The notes: generated from the sequence alone by a model not told the origin. A stretch of DNA of 64,000 bases from Thermoflavimicrobium daqui (GCF_003313465.1 NZ_KZ845663.1:1-64000); one strand, 5' to 3'. Positions 1 through 8,346 are shown, counted from the stretch's first letter. A program made the numbers and translations.

Positions 1-437
<437 letters not shown>

Positions 438-590
438 GTTCTTAGCGATAGCTTAGTACTTCTTGTCCCGGAATCTACGATTCTGGGGCTACCGCTAGTA
501 GTTTGATTGCTCATCAGAATTAACGAGTCATGTTCACTCTTTAGTTTTCAAGGAACACTTTCTGTTGTTTCACCGCTTTCTTGCGGCGAC
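438..590 (-). promoter_or_regulatory. rRNA leader with boxA-like antitermination element
   Basis: This is the transcribed spacer between the rRNA promoter and 16S. On the minus strand it holds TCCTTGAAAACT (about 543-554), the kind of sequence found in Bacillales rRNA leaders next to boxA, and a likely processing stem. No ORF is credible here. The rest of the 590-800 interval holds the rRNA promoter and AT-rich DNA in which nothing else stands out. Confidence 0.6.
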
Positions 591-597
591 AATGAAT

Positions 598-626
598 ACT
601 TTACTACAAATAAAAAATAAAGTCAA
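598..626 (-). promoter_or_regulatory. sigma-A promoter of the rRNA operon
   Basis: On the minus strand TTGACT (621-626) is followed after exactly 17 bp by TAAAGT (598-603). Initiation near 590 would give a ~150 nt leader before 16S. The -35 box is near consensus and the spacing is ideal. Other tandem rRNA promoters further upstream are possible but I cannot point to a clear one. Confidence 0.7.
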
Positions 627-802
627 CACCTTTTTTTAGGTTTCTATACATTGATTAATTCACTGAACTTCTAACTAAATCAATCTAAAACAAAACACTC
701 TTTTTGCTTTTATTAATTGTTCTATAATCAACAAGTAGGACATGCTCTATATTAACTAAAACTAATCCTTTAAATCATTTGTTAATATCTTTCTACATGA
801 TG

Positions 803-853
803 TGCTACTATAGAGCTAGTTACGTAAACAAAATTTTTACATAAAACGTAAAC
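803..853 (+). promoter_or_regulatory. Extended -10 promoter and candidate MarR operator
   Basis: TGCTACTAT (803-811) is an extended -10 element with no good -35 box. Just downstream the octamer ACGTAAAC occurs twice, at 822-829 and 846-853 (24 bp period), the first inside the palindrome TTACGTAA (820-827). A repeat that overlaps the start site of a marR gene is a reasonable autoregulatory operator. That is an inference from position only. Confidence 0.4.
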
Positions 854-915
854 AACGATATGGAGAATGATCTTTATCTATATAAAGTTGACTAGAAGAA
901 AGGTAGTGAAGAATT

Positions 916-1368
916 ATGGGGGAAAATAAAACATGGTTTGATCCACAAATTCAAAAAATTGAACAGATCACGGAAAGAATGGATCAGTATTTGTGTAAGC
1001 AATTAGAAAATCCTGAACCTGAGCATAAATTAACACCCAATAAGTTTATTTTATTACGTACCCTCTTATTTAAAGGAAAATGCATGGTTGCTGACTTATC
1101 TCGCGAAGTCAATTTAACATCTGGAGCTACAACTATTGCCTTAAATCGTTTAGAACAAGAAGGCTTAATCATTCGAAACCGTGATCACATCGATCGGCGA
1201 ATTGTTTGGGTAGATTTATCAAATGAAGGAAAACAGCTCGTAAAAAGTATATTAAAAAACCGTCAAAAGTTTATTAAACAAATCCTAAATGTTTTAACTG
1301 AGCAAGAGCAGGAAACATTTATCAGTCTATTAAACAAAATCTCTGTTAAACTTTTACAACAAAAATAG
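916..1368 (+). CDS. MarR-family transcriptional regulator
   Basis: A 150-residue winged-helix regulator of typical MarR length. The recognition-helix region (about residues 60-85, LSREVNLTSGATTIALNRLE) leads into the wing motif DRRIVWVDLS (about 94-103), which matches the family's D-x-R pattern. Long helices at both ends would form the dimer interface. It lies 144 bp upstream of a DHA2-type exporter read in the same direction, so the simplest role is local control of drug or metabolite efflux. The ATG start has only a modest AGG-type ribosome site. The ligand cannot be told from the sequence. Confidence 0.9.
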   Translation: MGENKTWFDPQIQKIEQITERMDQYLCKQLENPEPEHKLTPNKFILLRTLLFKGKCMVADLSREVNLTSGATTIALNRLEQEGLIIRNRDHIDRRIVWVDLSNEGKQLVKSILKNRQKFIKQILNVLTEQEQETFISLLNKISVKLLQQK

Positions 1369-1381
1369 CACTTATTTCATA

Positions 1382-1410
1382 TTGAAATTAACATTAATAA
1401 TTTCTATAAT
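1382..1410 (+). promoter_or_regulatory. Sigma-A promoter of the DHA2 exporter gene
   Basis: TTGAAA (1382-1387), a 17 bp spacer, then a perfect TATAAT (1405-1410). It gives the exporter its own promoter about 100 bp upstream of the start codon, separate from the marR promoter. Confidence 0.75.
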
Positions 1411-1512
1411 AATTTTTTACAAAAATATCTTTATCACAAAGTTAATTTAGTGTTAAGATATTCGAGTGAAAAAATTTCCAAAGAATTTTACTTACAACAG
1501 GAGTGATATGAT

Positions 1513-3216
1513 TTGTCTCAGAAAAGCCTCGCTTCACAGGAAGCAATACCTCACTCGAATAAACAAACAGAACATTCTAAACGAGGGGTTTTAATTGTTG
1601 GACTACTCGTTGCTATGTTATTCGCTGCCTTAGATGGAACCATCGTGGGTACAGCTATTCCACGCATCGTTGGTGAATTGGGCGGATTAAGCTTAATGAC
1701 TTGGCTCACAACAGCTTATATGCTTACTTCTACAACGGTTGTCCCAATCGCGGGAAAACTGGCAGATTTATTGGGACGTAAAGTTGTCTATGTGTCTGGT
1801 TTAATGATTTTTATTGCCAGCTCAGCTTTATGTGGAGCTGCTCAGTCTATGGAAGCATTAATCTGGTTTCGTGCTCTTCAAGGTATCGGCGGCGGTATTA
1901 TGATGCCACTTGCTCTGATTGTGATCGGAGATATCTTCACGGGTAAAGAACGTGCCAAATGGCAAGGAATTTTTGGAGCGATTTTTGGTCTAGCTTCTGT
2001 TATTGGTCCGCAGGTTGGTGGATGGATTGTTGATGCAATAAATTGGAGATGGGTATTTTATGTCAATTTACCAGTAGGCATTCTTGCAACCATCCTCATC
2101 TTTATCGGGCTAAATGGAAAGAAGACAACCGGTCCTGTCAAAGTGGATATGGGTGGTATTATCACCATGGTAATCGGAGTTGTTAGCCTACTACTCGCAC
2201 TTTCATTTGGTGGCAAAGATTATGATTGGGACTCTTGGCAGATTATTGGGCTGTTTAGTCTATCCGTCCTCTTTTTAATCTTGTTCTTTATCATCGAATC
2301 CAAAGTAGATGAACCCATTCTCCCTCCATACTTATTTAAAAATCGAACCTTTTCCTTAATCAATGCGATTGGCTTTCTAATGACTTTAGGTATGTTTGGA
2401 GCCATCACCTTTATACCATTTTATATGCAAGGAGTACTCGGAGTTAGTGCTTCTGATTCCGGAACAGTGATGACTCCAATGATGATTAGTATGATTCTCA
2501 CGAGTATCTTAGGAGGACAGCTGGTTTATAAAGTGGGGATTCGCTCCCTTATGATCACGGGTATGGCTATTACAACACTCGCATTTGGTCTTCTTACTAC
2601 ACTGGATTTGGATAGTTCCAAATTCTTAGCTATGGGATATTTAGTAGTAATGGGAATAGGCATGGGTTTTGTTATGCCAAATCTTACTCTTGCTTTACAA
2701 GAATCCTTTTCTAAAGAGGAACTGGGTGTCGTCACCTCTTCCAGTCAGTTCTTCCGCAATATGGGTGGGACATTCGGTGTAGCAATCCTAGGAACCGTAC
2801 TCAATGAGAAATCAACCCAGCTATTAAACGAAAAAATGGGTCCTATTTTCGAGCAGATTCCTAAGCAAATGCAAGCGATGATTGAGCCGATCAAGAAAAT
2901 GATTAATACCGATCCCCAAGGACTCTATTCCATGCTATTCAACTCACAATCGCTACAAAAAATACCTATTACGATGCAGAAAACCATGCTCCCGATTTTA
3001 AAAACCAGTCTAGTCAGCTCATTACATGTTGTTTTCTGGTGTAGTCTGGCTTTTGCTGCTGGCGGTTTCCTTATCACTTTCTTCATTGGAAAGATTACTC
3101 TGACACAGGAAAATAAAAAAAGGAAGGATAAAAAGGCAAAAGCCGACTTTTCGTCTCCTAAAGATGAAAAGTCGGCTTCTTTTATAAGATGGTTTGGGCA
3201 TCCTGTATCGTTTTGA
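1513..3216 (+). CDS. DHA2-family MFS multidrug exporter (14 TM, EmrB/QacA type)
   Basis: A proton-driven efflux protein of the plasma membrane, 567 residues with about 14 hydrophobic segments. The MFS motif A is visible as GKLADLLGRK (about 82-91) and the antiporter motif C as ASVIGPQVGGW (about 157-167). A charged Lys-rich tail follows the last TM. The start is TTG at 1513: AGGAG at 1499-1503 sits 9 nt upstream, while the nearby ATG at 1508 is out of frame. The reading frame runs straight through a terminator-like hairpin, so the last ~25 residues look accidental. The MarR gene upstream is its likely regulator. The substrate is unknown. Confidence 0.93.
   Translation: MSQKSLASQEAIPHSNKQTEHSKRGVLIVGLLVAMLFAALDGTIVGTAIPRIVGELGGLSLMTWLTTAYMLTSTTVVPIAGKLADLLGRKVVYVSGLMIFIASSALCGAAQSMEALIWFRALQGIGGGIMMPLALIVIGDIFTGKERAKWQGIFGAIFGLASVIGPQVGGWIVDAINWRWVFYVNLPVGILATILIFIGLNGKKTTGPVKVDMGGIITMVIGVVSLLLALSFGGKDYDWDSWQIIGLFSLSVLFLILFFIIESKVDEPILPPYLFKNRTFSLINAIGFLMTLGMFGAITFIPFYMQGVLGVSASDSGTVMTPMMISMILTSILGGQLVYKVGIRSLMITGMAITTLAFGLLTTLDLDSSKFLAMGYLVVMGIGMGFVMPNLTLALQESFSKEELGVVTSSSQFFRNMGGTFGVAILGTVLNEKSTQLLNEKMGPIFEQIPKQMQAMIEPIKKMINTDPQGLYSMLFNSQSLQKIPITMQKTMLPILKTSLVSSLHVVFWCSLAFAAGGFLITFFIGKITLTQENKKRKDKKAKADFSSPKDEKSASFIRWFGHPVSF
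3140..3184 (+). terminator. Rho-independent terminator inside the exporter's 3' end
   Basis: AAGCCGACTTTTC (3140-3152) pairs perfectly with GAAAAGTCGGCTT (3166-3178); GTC/GAT inside extends the stem to 16 bp with a 7 nt loop. It is followed by CTTTT. The stop codon of the exporter lies 36 bp further on, so the hairpin is translated. Confidence 0.75.
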
Positions 3217-3408
3217 GTAAAAGAATGTTATCCTAAAAAATAAAAAATGCTATTCTAGAAATAGAATGGATCAATTGAATATTTTCTTTTAATCCATTTA
3301 GAATACGAAGCGGCCTCCTTCTTCTGTCGCTCATCGCTTTTAAGCTCATTCTCAATATTAGGTGCAATTTGGATTTTAGGATATTAACCATCGAGGAGAG
3401 AGAATATT

Positions 3409-3741
3409 ATGAGTTTAAGTCAAGAAACACCCACTCAACAACATATTAAAATCATAGTAAACGATCAAGCTGGAAAGCCTTTTTACGGAATGATTCATGT
3501 AGATGAAATTTTAGAAGATCATATGATAACTCGTACCAGCATTTATCGATATAATCTAGGTTCTTATCATACAGTGGTGCTTATTGGAGTTCCCTATTTA
3601 GTTAGTGTCGAAAACATTGTCTTAGGAGAAATAATGGTTGAACCTCATCAACAATCCGACGAAATCCTCACTTTTACTTATACTATAGAGCAAGACGGTG
3701 CAAAACGCAGAAAAGAATGGAGTCATTTCGCCCGTTTCTAA
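3409..3741 (+). CDS. Hypothetical protein, 110 residues
   Basis: I do not recognise this protein. It is a soluble, beta-rich chain with no signal peptide or membrane segment. The middle part alternates hydrophobic and polar residues (TVVLIGVPYLVSVENIVLG), and the end is basic-aromatic (KRRKEWSHFARF). A GAGGAGAG ribosome site precedes the ATG at good spacing. It lies 25 bp upstream of the ytnP-like gene on the same strand, so the two are probably cotranscribed. Between the exporter's stop and this gene I see only a short palindrome, ATTCTAGAAATAGAAT. Confidence 0.75.
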   Translation: MSLSQETPTQQHIKIIVNDQAGKPFYGMIHVDEILEDHMITRTSIYRYNLGSYHTVVLIGVPYLVSVENIVLGEIMVEPHQQSDEILTFTYTIEQDGAKRRKEWSHFARF

Positions 3742-3766
3742 TCGAACGCCATAGAGGAGGATACAA

Positions 3767-4612
3767 ATGGAGCAGCTTAAAGTCGGAAAATTTTCATTAA
3801 CTTGGCTCAATGGAGGTGTCACTCATCTCGATGGAGGCGCTATGTTTGGAGTTGTTCCCAAACCACTCTGGAGCCGTAAATACCCTGTCAATGAGAAAAA
3901 CCAAATTGAACTTCGAACGGACCCCATTTTGATTCAATATGAGGGAAAGCACTTTCTCGTTGAATCAGGTATTGGTATAAATAAGCTGGACACCAAAAAG
4001 AAACGCAACTTTGGTGTAACTGAAGAGTCCCATATCGAACAAAGTTTAGCCGAACTAGGACTGAAGACAAGTGATATTGATGCGGTCTTGATGACTCATT
4101 TGCACTTTGACCATGCGAGTGGTTTAACAAAGTGGCAGAATGACAAACTCGTATCCACTTTTACAAACGCGATTATATATGCCTCTAAAGTAGAATGGGA
4201 AGAAATGCGAAATCCAAATATCCGTTCACGCAATACCTATTGGAAAGAAAATTGGGAATCCATTCAAAATCAAGTCGAAACCTTTTCAAAAACAAAAGAA
4301 ATAATCCCAGGACTTCAAATGATTCATACAGGTGGACATAGTGCGGGGCATGCAATCCTCAAACTTGAAAGCGAAGGCGAGAAACTGATACATATGGGTG
4401 ATCTGATGCCAACCCATGCTCATCAAAATGTCTTATGGGTACTCGCATATGACGATTACCCCATGACCTCGATTGAGCAAAAACAAATCTGGATTCCGAG
4501 TGGACTCAAACAAAATGTGTGGTTTTCTTTTTACCATGATGCTTTTTATCGCGCAATCCAATGGGATGAAGAAAGCAGAATCATAAATAGTGTACCACGA
4601 ACGAGGTCATAA
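3767..4612 (+). CDS. ytnP: YtnP-like metallo-beta-lactamase-fold hydrolase (probable quorum-quenching lactonase)
   Basis: 281 residues, the same length as B. subtilis YtnP and very close to it along the N-terminus ([20 protein letters not shown]). The MBL zinc motif is [10 protein letters not shown] (about 109-118), followed by further ligands in GGHSAGH (about 192-198) and GDLMPTHAH (about 211-219). YtnP-type enzymes open acyl-homoserine-lactone-like rings and have been linked to interference with Streptomyces signalling; that activity is known for the family and inferred here. A strong GAGGAGG site precedes the ATG, and a terminator follows 31 bp after the stop. Confidence 0.9.
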   Translation: MEQLKVGKFSLTWLNGGVTHLDGGAMFGVVPKPLWSRKYPVNEKNQIELRTDPILIQYEGKHFLVESGIGINKLDTKKKRNFGVTEESHIEQSLAELGLKTSDIDAVLMTHLHFDHASGLTKWQNDKLVSTFTNAIIYASKVEWEEMRNPNIRSRNTYWKENWESIQNQVETFSKTKEIIPGLQMIHTGGHSAGHAILKLESEGEKLIHMGDLMPTHAHQNVLWVLAYDDYPMTSIEQKQIWIPSGLKQNVWFSFYHDAFYRAIQWDEESRIINSVPRTRS

Positions 4613-4643
4613 TTTCTTGAATTCCATCGTATCATCATTATAG

Positions 4644-4674
4644 TCCCGCCAAAATCGGCGGGATTTTTCTTTTC
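4644..4674 (+). terminator. Rho-independent terminator after ytnP
   Basis: TCCCGCC (4644-4650) pairs with GGCGGGA (4657-4663) around a 6 nt loop, followed by TTTTTCTTTTC. Confidence 0.85.
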
Positions 4675-4811
4675 TAAAAATCCAAAAAAGCGTAGAAAGA
4701 GATAGATAATCTGATGTCCTCTGTCCACTTCTTTATATGTAGTAAATCGACATTACCGACCAAATAATATATATCTATACATTACAAAAATGTAGAAAAT
4801 TGGTATTTTTG

Positions 4812-4836
4812 TGATATGATAGTCACTAAGGAGGGG
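4812..4836 (+). promoter_or_regulatory. Extended -10 promoter and strong RBS of the heptad-repeat gene
   Basis: TGATATGAT (4812-4820) is an extended -10 hexamer without a clear -35 box. AAGGAGGGG (4828-4836) follows, placing a near-perfect ribosome site 5-7 nt before the ATG at 4842. The start point would lie almost on the RBS, so the leader would be very short. Confidence 0.5.
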
Positions 4837-4841
4837 ACTAG

Positions 4842-5546
4842 ATGGATAATCAAGATAAATTTGAACTAGTTCTAAAGAAATTGGATGGTTTACAAAAAGA
4901 CTTTGAGCAATTTAAACAGTCTGCGGCTACAAAAGCAGAGCTACAAACACTACGGGAATCAGCGGCAACAGTGGATGACAAGACGGAAGCAAACTATGTG
5001 GTTCTAAAATCTCTCTTGGATGGTATGGAAAACCGAATAAACTCCAAATTCCAGCAAATCGATACTAAGTTCGAGCAAACCGATACTAAATTTGCACAAA
5101 TCGACGCTAGATTTGAGCAAATCGACGCTAGATTCGAACAAATCGACGCTAGATTTGAGCAAATCGACGCTAGATTCGAACAAATCGACGCTAGATTTGA
5201 GCAAATCGACGCTAGATTCGAACAAATCGATGCTAGGTTTGAGCAAATTGATTCTAGGTTTGAGCAAATCGATGCTAAGTTTGAGCAAATTGACACTAGG
5301 TTTGAACAAATCGATGCTAAGTTTGAGCAGGTTGATGCTCAGTTTCATATGGTGTTCCAACAGTTAAAACAACTAGATGAAAAAGTCACCAATGGCTTTA
5401 ACCAAATTAGTCATTGTCTTCAGGATATGCAAAAAGTTCTAATACTTATATCTGAGAGACAAGATCGACAAGATGAACGATTAAACCAGCAAGAAAAAGC
5501 CATCTTCATTATCCAACAGAAATTGAGAAAGTTAAGCGGGGAATAG
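4842..5546 (+). CDS. Heptad-repeat coiled-coil protein
   Basis: 234 residues, no signal peptide and no membrane segment. Residues ~72-169 are fourteen consecutive 7-residue units of the form QID-A/T/S-R/K-F-E, an ideal a/d heptad (Ile and Phe) for a long coiled coil. The flanks (residues 1-70 and 170-234) are also helical and Lys/Glu/Gln-rich. The protein is probably a rod or an oligomerisation module of unknown role. A second coiled-coil gene (17348-17821) has the same make-up but an 11-residue repeat. Strong RBS and own terminator argue for a real, separately transcribed gene. Repeat number may vary between strains because the DNA units are nearly identical. Confidence 0.85.
   Translation: MDNQDKFELVLKKLDGLQKDFEQFKQSAATKAELQTLRESAATVDDKTEANYVVLKSLLDGMENRINSKFQQIDTKFEQTDTKFAQIDARFEQIDARFEQIDARFEQIDARFEQIDARFEQIDARFEQIDARFEQIDSRFEQIDAKFEQIDTRFEQIDAKFEQVDAQFHMVFQQLKQLDEKVTNGFNQISHCLQDMQKVLILISERQDRQDERLNQQEKAIFIIQQKLRKLSGE
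5055..5348 (+). repeat. 21-bp coding tandem repeat (14 units; three identical 42-bp units inside)
   Basis: Fourteen in-frame 21-bp units run from 5055 to 5348. Units 3-8 (5097-5222) are three exact copies of a 42-bp block in which the codon pair TTT GAG alternates with TTC GAA. The edges are more diverged. The 21-bp unit lacks stops in several frames, which creates long ORFs on both strands that are not genes. Confidence 0.97.
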
Positions 5547-5564
5547 CCCCGCTCTTCTATTTTT
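5535..5564 (+). terminator. Terminator of the heptad-repeat gene
   Basis: AGCGGGG (5535-5541) pairs with CCCCGCT (5547-5553), followed by a T-rich tail (CTTCTATTTTT). It overlaps the stop codon region. Confidence 0.8.
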
Positions 5565-5955
5565 CAAAGCATATTTATCGTAAATTCTTAATATTAATTT
5601 TTCATTGTTTTTTTATTCTAGTTTTCCTCTTTTTCATTTCCTATAAATGTAAAAAATGATAATTACTATGATATAAACACTCCTATATAACGTTACAAAA
5701 GAATCATTTTGTTACCAAATATGTAAACGAGGCATTTCCCGTCCATTAAAAGATGAAGATTTTAACAGGATCGTTTAGTAAAACACTATTTACAAAAGAC
5801 AGACTACAAATGTTGGAAAGGATATTCGTATTTTGTACAGGAAGTTTAAGCATGACACATTCATATTCATCTTGAACATTGGTTATAGATAACCTTGAAT
5901 TTACTAGAGAGATGATACCAAAATTGCTCGTCGTTCCCTTCAACCCCTATATATA
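5565..5955. other. Intergenic, nothing clear
   Basis: AT-rich spacer between convergent transcripts. A 65-codon minus-strand frame (5746-5943) begins with TTG after a poor ribosome site and resembles nothing I know, so I do not call it a gene. Confidence 0.5.
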
Positions 5956-5992
5956 GCAAAAACTACTATCCTCACGTAAGATAGTAGTTTTT
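5956..5992 (-). terminator. Terminator of the tRNA operon
   Basis: AAAAACTACTATC (5958-5970) pairs with GATAGTAGTTTTT (5980-5992). On the minus strand the stem ends in TTTTTGC. It sits 6 bp after the last tRNA. Confidence 0.9.
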
Positions 5993-5997
5993 ATATC

Positions 5998-6072
5998 TGG
6001 AGCGGAAGACGGGATTCGAACCCGCGACCCTCGCCTTGGCAAGGCGATGCTCTACCCCTGAGCCACTTCCGC
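5998..6072 (-). tRNA. tRNA-Gly (GCC)
   Basis: Cloverleaf with acceptor GCGGAAG/CTTCCGC, anticodon loop CTTGCCAA region giving GCC, T-loop GGTTCGAATCC and encoded CCA. It is the last gene of the operon. Confidence 0.97.
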
Positions 6073-6088
6073 ATATCTTATTATATTA

Positions 6089-6165
6089 TGGCGGAGCTGA
6101 CGGGATTCGAACCCGCGATCTCCTGCGTGACAGGCAGGCATGTTAGGCCTCTACACCACAGCTCC
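6089..6165 (-). tRNA. tRNA-Asp (GTC)
   Basis: Acceptor GGAGCTG/CAGCTCC, anticodon loop CTGTCAC (GTC), T-loop GGTTCGAATCC, encoded CCA. Confidence 0.97.
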
Positions 6166-6172
6166 TTAGGTA

Positions 6173-6248
6173 TGGTGGACGGTGACGGGATCGAACCGCC
6201 GACCCCCTGCTTGTAAGGCAGGTGCTCTCCCAGCTGAGCTAACCGTCC
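6173..6248 (-). tRNA. tRNA-Val (TAC)
   Basis: Acceptor GGACGGT/ACCGTCC, anticodon loop CTTACAA (TAC), T-loop GGTTCGATCCC, encoded CCA. Confidence 0.97.
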
Positions 6249-6284
6249 ATATAACAGGCTAGAGATCATCTAGCCAAATAAATT

Positions 6285-6360
6285 TGGTGACCCGTAGGGG
6301 ATTCGAACCCCTGCATGCCAGCGTGAAAGGCTGGTGTGTTGACCGCTTCACCAACGGGCC
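6285..6360 (-). tRNA. tRNA-Glu (TTC)
   Basis: Acceptor GGCCCGT/ACGGGTC (one G-T pair), anticodon loop CTTTCAC (TTC), T-loop GGTTCGAATCC, encoded CCA. Confidence 0.97.
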
Positions 6361-6363
6361 AAG

Positions 6364-6439
6364 TGGAGCTTCCAACCAGGCTCGAACTGGTGACCTCTTC
6401 CTTACCATGGAAGCGCTCTGCCGACTGAGCTATGGAAGC
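6364..6439 (-). tRNA. tRNA-Thr (GGT)
   Basis: Acceptor GCTTCCA/TGGAAGC, anticodon loop ATGGTAA (GGT), T-loop AGTTCGAGCCT, encoded CCA. Only 3 bp separate it from tRNA-Glu. Confidence 0.96.
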
Positions 6440-6440
6440 A

Positions 6441-6515
6441 TGGCTCCCCAGGCAGGACTCGAACCTGCAACCTACCGGTTAACAGCCGGGCGCTCTACCA
6501 TTGAGCTACTGAGGA
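6441..6515 (-). tRNA. tRNA-Asn (GTT)
   Basis: Acceptor TCCTCAG/CTGGGGA, anticodon loop CTGTTAA (GTT), T-loop GGTTCGAGTCC, encoded CCA. One base separates it from tRNA-Thr. Confidence 0.96.
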
Positions 6516-6519
6516 ACAG

Positions 6520-6593
6520 TGGAGCGGGTGAAGGGAATCGAACCCTCGCATTCGGCTTGGAAGGCCGATGTTCTACCACTGAACTACACCCGC
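6520..6593 (-). tRNA. tRNA-Gly (TCC)
   Basis: Acceptor GCGGGTG/CACCCGC, anticodon loop CTTCCAA (TCC), T-loop GGTTCGATTCC, encoded CCA. It is the second glycine isoacceptor of the cluster. Confidence 0.96.
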
Positions 6594-6602
6594 ATCTTCT
6601 AT

Positions 6603-6678
6603 TGGTGAGCCATGAAGGACTCGAACCTTCGACCCTCTGATTAAAAGTCAGATGCTCTACCAACTGAGCTAATGGCTC
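6603..6678 (-). tRNA. tRNA-Lys (TTT)
   Basis: Acceptor GAGCCAT/ATGGCTC, anticodon loop CTTTTAA (TTT), T-loop GGTTCGAGTCC, encoded CCA. Confidence 0.97.
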
Positions 6679-6685
6679 TAACACT

Positions 6686-6760
6686 TGGCTGGGGAGGTAG
6701 GGATCGAACCTACGCATCACGGAGTCAAAGTCCGTTGCCTTACCACTTGGCTACTCCCCA
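6686..6760 (-). tRNA. tRNA-Gln (TTG)
   Basis: Acceptor TGGGGAG/CTCCCCA, anticodon loop CTTTGAC (TTG), T-loop GGTTCGATCCC, encoded CCA. Confidence 0.97.
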
Positions 6761-6769
6761 TTGCAGTTT

Positions 6770-6854
6770 TGGTGGAGGGAGTAGGATTCGAACCTACGAA
6801 GGCGATGCCAGCGGATTTACAGTCCGCCCCAGTTGGCCACTTTGGTATCCCTCC
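6770..6854 (-). tRNA. tRNA-Tyr (GTA)
   Basis: 85 nt with the long variable arm of class II tRNAs, acceptor GGAGGGA/TCCCTCC, anticodon loop CTGTAAA (GTA), encoded CCA. Confidence 0.97.
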
Positions 6855-6861
6855 ATATTTT

Positions 6862-6937
6862 TGGTGGAGCTAAGCGGGATCGAACCGCTGACCTCCTGCT
6901 TGCAAGGCAGGCGCTCTCCCAGCTGAGCTATAGCCCC
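6862..6937 (-). tRNA. tRNA-Ala (TGC)
   Basis: Acceptor GGGGCTA/TAGCTCC, anticodon loop CTTGCAA (TGC), T-loop GGTTCGATCCC, encoded CCA. It is the first gene of the 11-tRNA operon: Ala-Tyr-Gln-Lys-Gly-Asn-Thr-Glu-Val-Asp-Gly. Confidence 0.97.
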
Positions 6938-6980
6938 ATGTCTCGCAGCCGTTCGTAAAATCAACTGCTGACGATTACAT

Positions 6981-7009
6981 ACTATATCATGCTTATGAAA
7001 AAAATGCAA
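6981..7009 (-). promoter_or_regulatory. Sigma-A promoter of the tRNA operon
   Basis: On the minus strand TTGCAT (7004-7009), a 17 bp spacer and TATAGT (6981-6986), with TGA in front of the -10 box (extended -10). It lies ~45 bp upstream of tRNA-Ala. Confidence 0.8.
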
Positions 7010-7066
7010 CCCCATTTATAGATAAAAGTCTATTGATATGATTAACAATAGTTTGATTATTATCCC

Positions 7067-7148
7067 AAGCCTACTTCTACAAGAATTCAGTAGTGTTCAT
7101 TAAGCAACAGTATGATTTAAAATCAACACTACTGATAGAAGTAGGCTT
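7067..7148 (-). terminator. Large two-part inverted repeat after the hydrolase gene
   Basis: Outer arms AAGCCTACTTCTA (7067-7079) and TAGAAGTAGGCTT (7136-7148) are perfect. Inner arms TCAGTAGTGTT (7087-7097) and AACACTACTGA (7125-7135) are perfect too, and 7 bases bulge on one side. It begins 5 bp beyond the hydrolase stop codon and could end that transcript, but the minus-strand side lacks a T-run, so a mobile-element remnant is also possible. Confidence 0.5.
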
Positions 7149-7153
7149 CATTT

Positions 7154-8095
7154 TCATATTTTTATACCCGATCGAACATGTTGATTGAGCCAACGAACAA
7201 TATCATGGTATACCTCATCCCGATTTAACTCATTTAAAATTTCATGTCTACCATCTTTATAAAACTTATAATTTAAGTCTTCCATTCCAATCTCTTTATA
7301 ACTGTAATAAGCTTGAAGCACTCCTTTGGTATACTCTCCAACCGGATCCTTTTCTCCTGAGATTAAAAAAATGGGTAAGTCTTTTGGAATTCGTTTCATC
7401 TCATCCCGTTGTTCCATCAATTTCATTCCTGTTAATAAATCATAAAAAAAGCCAACCGTTGCAATTTCACCACAATAAGGATCTTTAATAAATTGATCTA
7501 CTTCTTCTTCATCTCGCGTTAACCAATCAAATTCAGTTCGATTAGGTCTAAATATCTGGTTATATCGGCCAAAGGACAATTGATAAAAGAGCTTACTTTT
7601 CTTGGTTTTTCCGCTATATCTCATGAACAATTTAGCTAAGGCACGTCCCATATTACCTAATGCACCAGGATCTCTGCCCGTTCCTGATAAGATCAATCCA
7701 CTTAACTCTTTGCCATATTTTTGAATATATCTTCTTGATAAAAATGAGCCCATACTATGCCCGAACAGAAATATCGGAAGATCAGATTGTTCCTTTTTAA
7801 TTAGCCCAGTAAGCACATACAAATCATCGACAACAAGCTCCCAACCATTTTCATTGGCAAAATGACCTAGCTTTTCTTTACAGCCTGCCGTGGAGCCATG
7901 ACCACGATGATCATTTGCATAAACAATATATCCTTCACTATTTAAGAAGTTTGCAAAATGATGATACCGCTTTGCATGTTCTGCCATTCCATGTGCAATT
8001 TGCACAATGCCTTTTGCTTCTTTATTATTTATCCACTTATATGCAGCGATGTGGGTCCCATCAATAGAAGGATAAGAAAATGAAATCATCTCCAC
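7154..8095 (-). CDS. Alpha/beta hydrolase, lysophospholipase/monoacylglycerol-lipase type
   Basis: 313 residues, in the Hydrolase_4 (serine aminopeptidase S33-like) fold. The oxyanion segment is VQIAHGMAEHAKRY (about 31-44), the NDHRGHG motif is at about 60-66, and the nucleophile elbow is GHSMGS (about 111-116). The late acid and histidine appear as SGEKDPVG and KDGRHEILNE near the C-terminus. Family members hydrolyse monoacylglycerols or lysophospholipids in the cytosol; the exact substrate is not evident. It stands alone between the tRNA operon and scpB. Confidence 0.88.
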   Translation of the reverse strand: MEMISFSYPSIDGTHIAAYKWINNKEAKGIVQIAHGMAEHAKRYHHFANFLNSEGYIVYANDHRGHGSTAGCKEKLGHFANENGWELVVDDLYVLTGLIKKEQSDLPIFLFGHSMGSFLSRRYIQKYGKELSGLILSGTGRDPGALGNMGRALAKLFMRYSGKTKKSKLFYQLSFGRYNQIFRPNRTEFDWLTRDEEEVDQFIKDPYCGEIATVGFFYDLLTGMKLMEQRDEMKRIPKDLPIFLISGEKDPVGEYTKGVLQAYYSYKEIGMEDLNYKFYKDGRHEILNELNRDEVYHDIVRWLNQHVRSGIKI

Positions 8096-8346
8096 TTTCT
8101 TTAAATCCCCTTCCTAACTTAAAGTACTAGTCATATTTATACCTATTATTTGTTCCCTTTAGCAAAAAACATTCTATTTATAAGATAAACGAATTGGAAA
8201 TAACTGTCCAAGGTTTCTATTTAGAATAAATTCAAAAATAATTTATGCCATTCGTCTAGGTCTTTTTAAACCTTTGGATCAAACGATGCGACATACTCTA
8301 ACATATTTAAGCCCAGCATTCTATAAGAGAATTGCTAGGCACTCTT

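Noticed and set aside
5055-5348. Possible CRISPR-like array
   Set aside because: Units are contiguous, in frame and without spacers; the same holds for 17444-17590 and 20795-20952.
4994-5367. Long ORFs in other frames of the heptad-repeat gene
   Set aside because: The 21-bp repeat has no stops in these frames; only the frame at 4842 has a promoter, ribosome site and terminator.
5746-5943. 65-codon minus ORF beyond the tRNA terminator
   Set aside because: TTG start with poor ribosome site, no promoter and no family resemblance.
6081-7015. Several ORFs across the tRNA cluster on both strands
   Set aside because: They are translations of tRNA genes and spacers; each tRNA folds fully with an encoded CCA.
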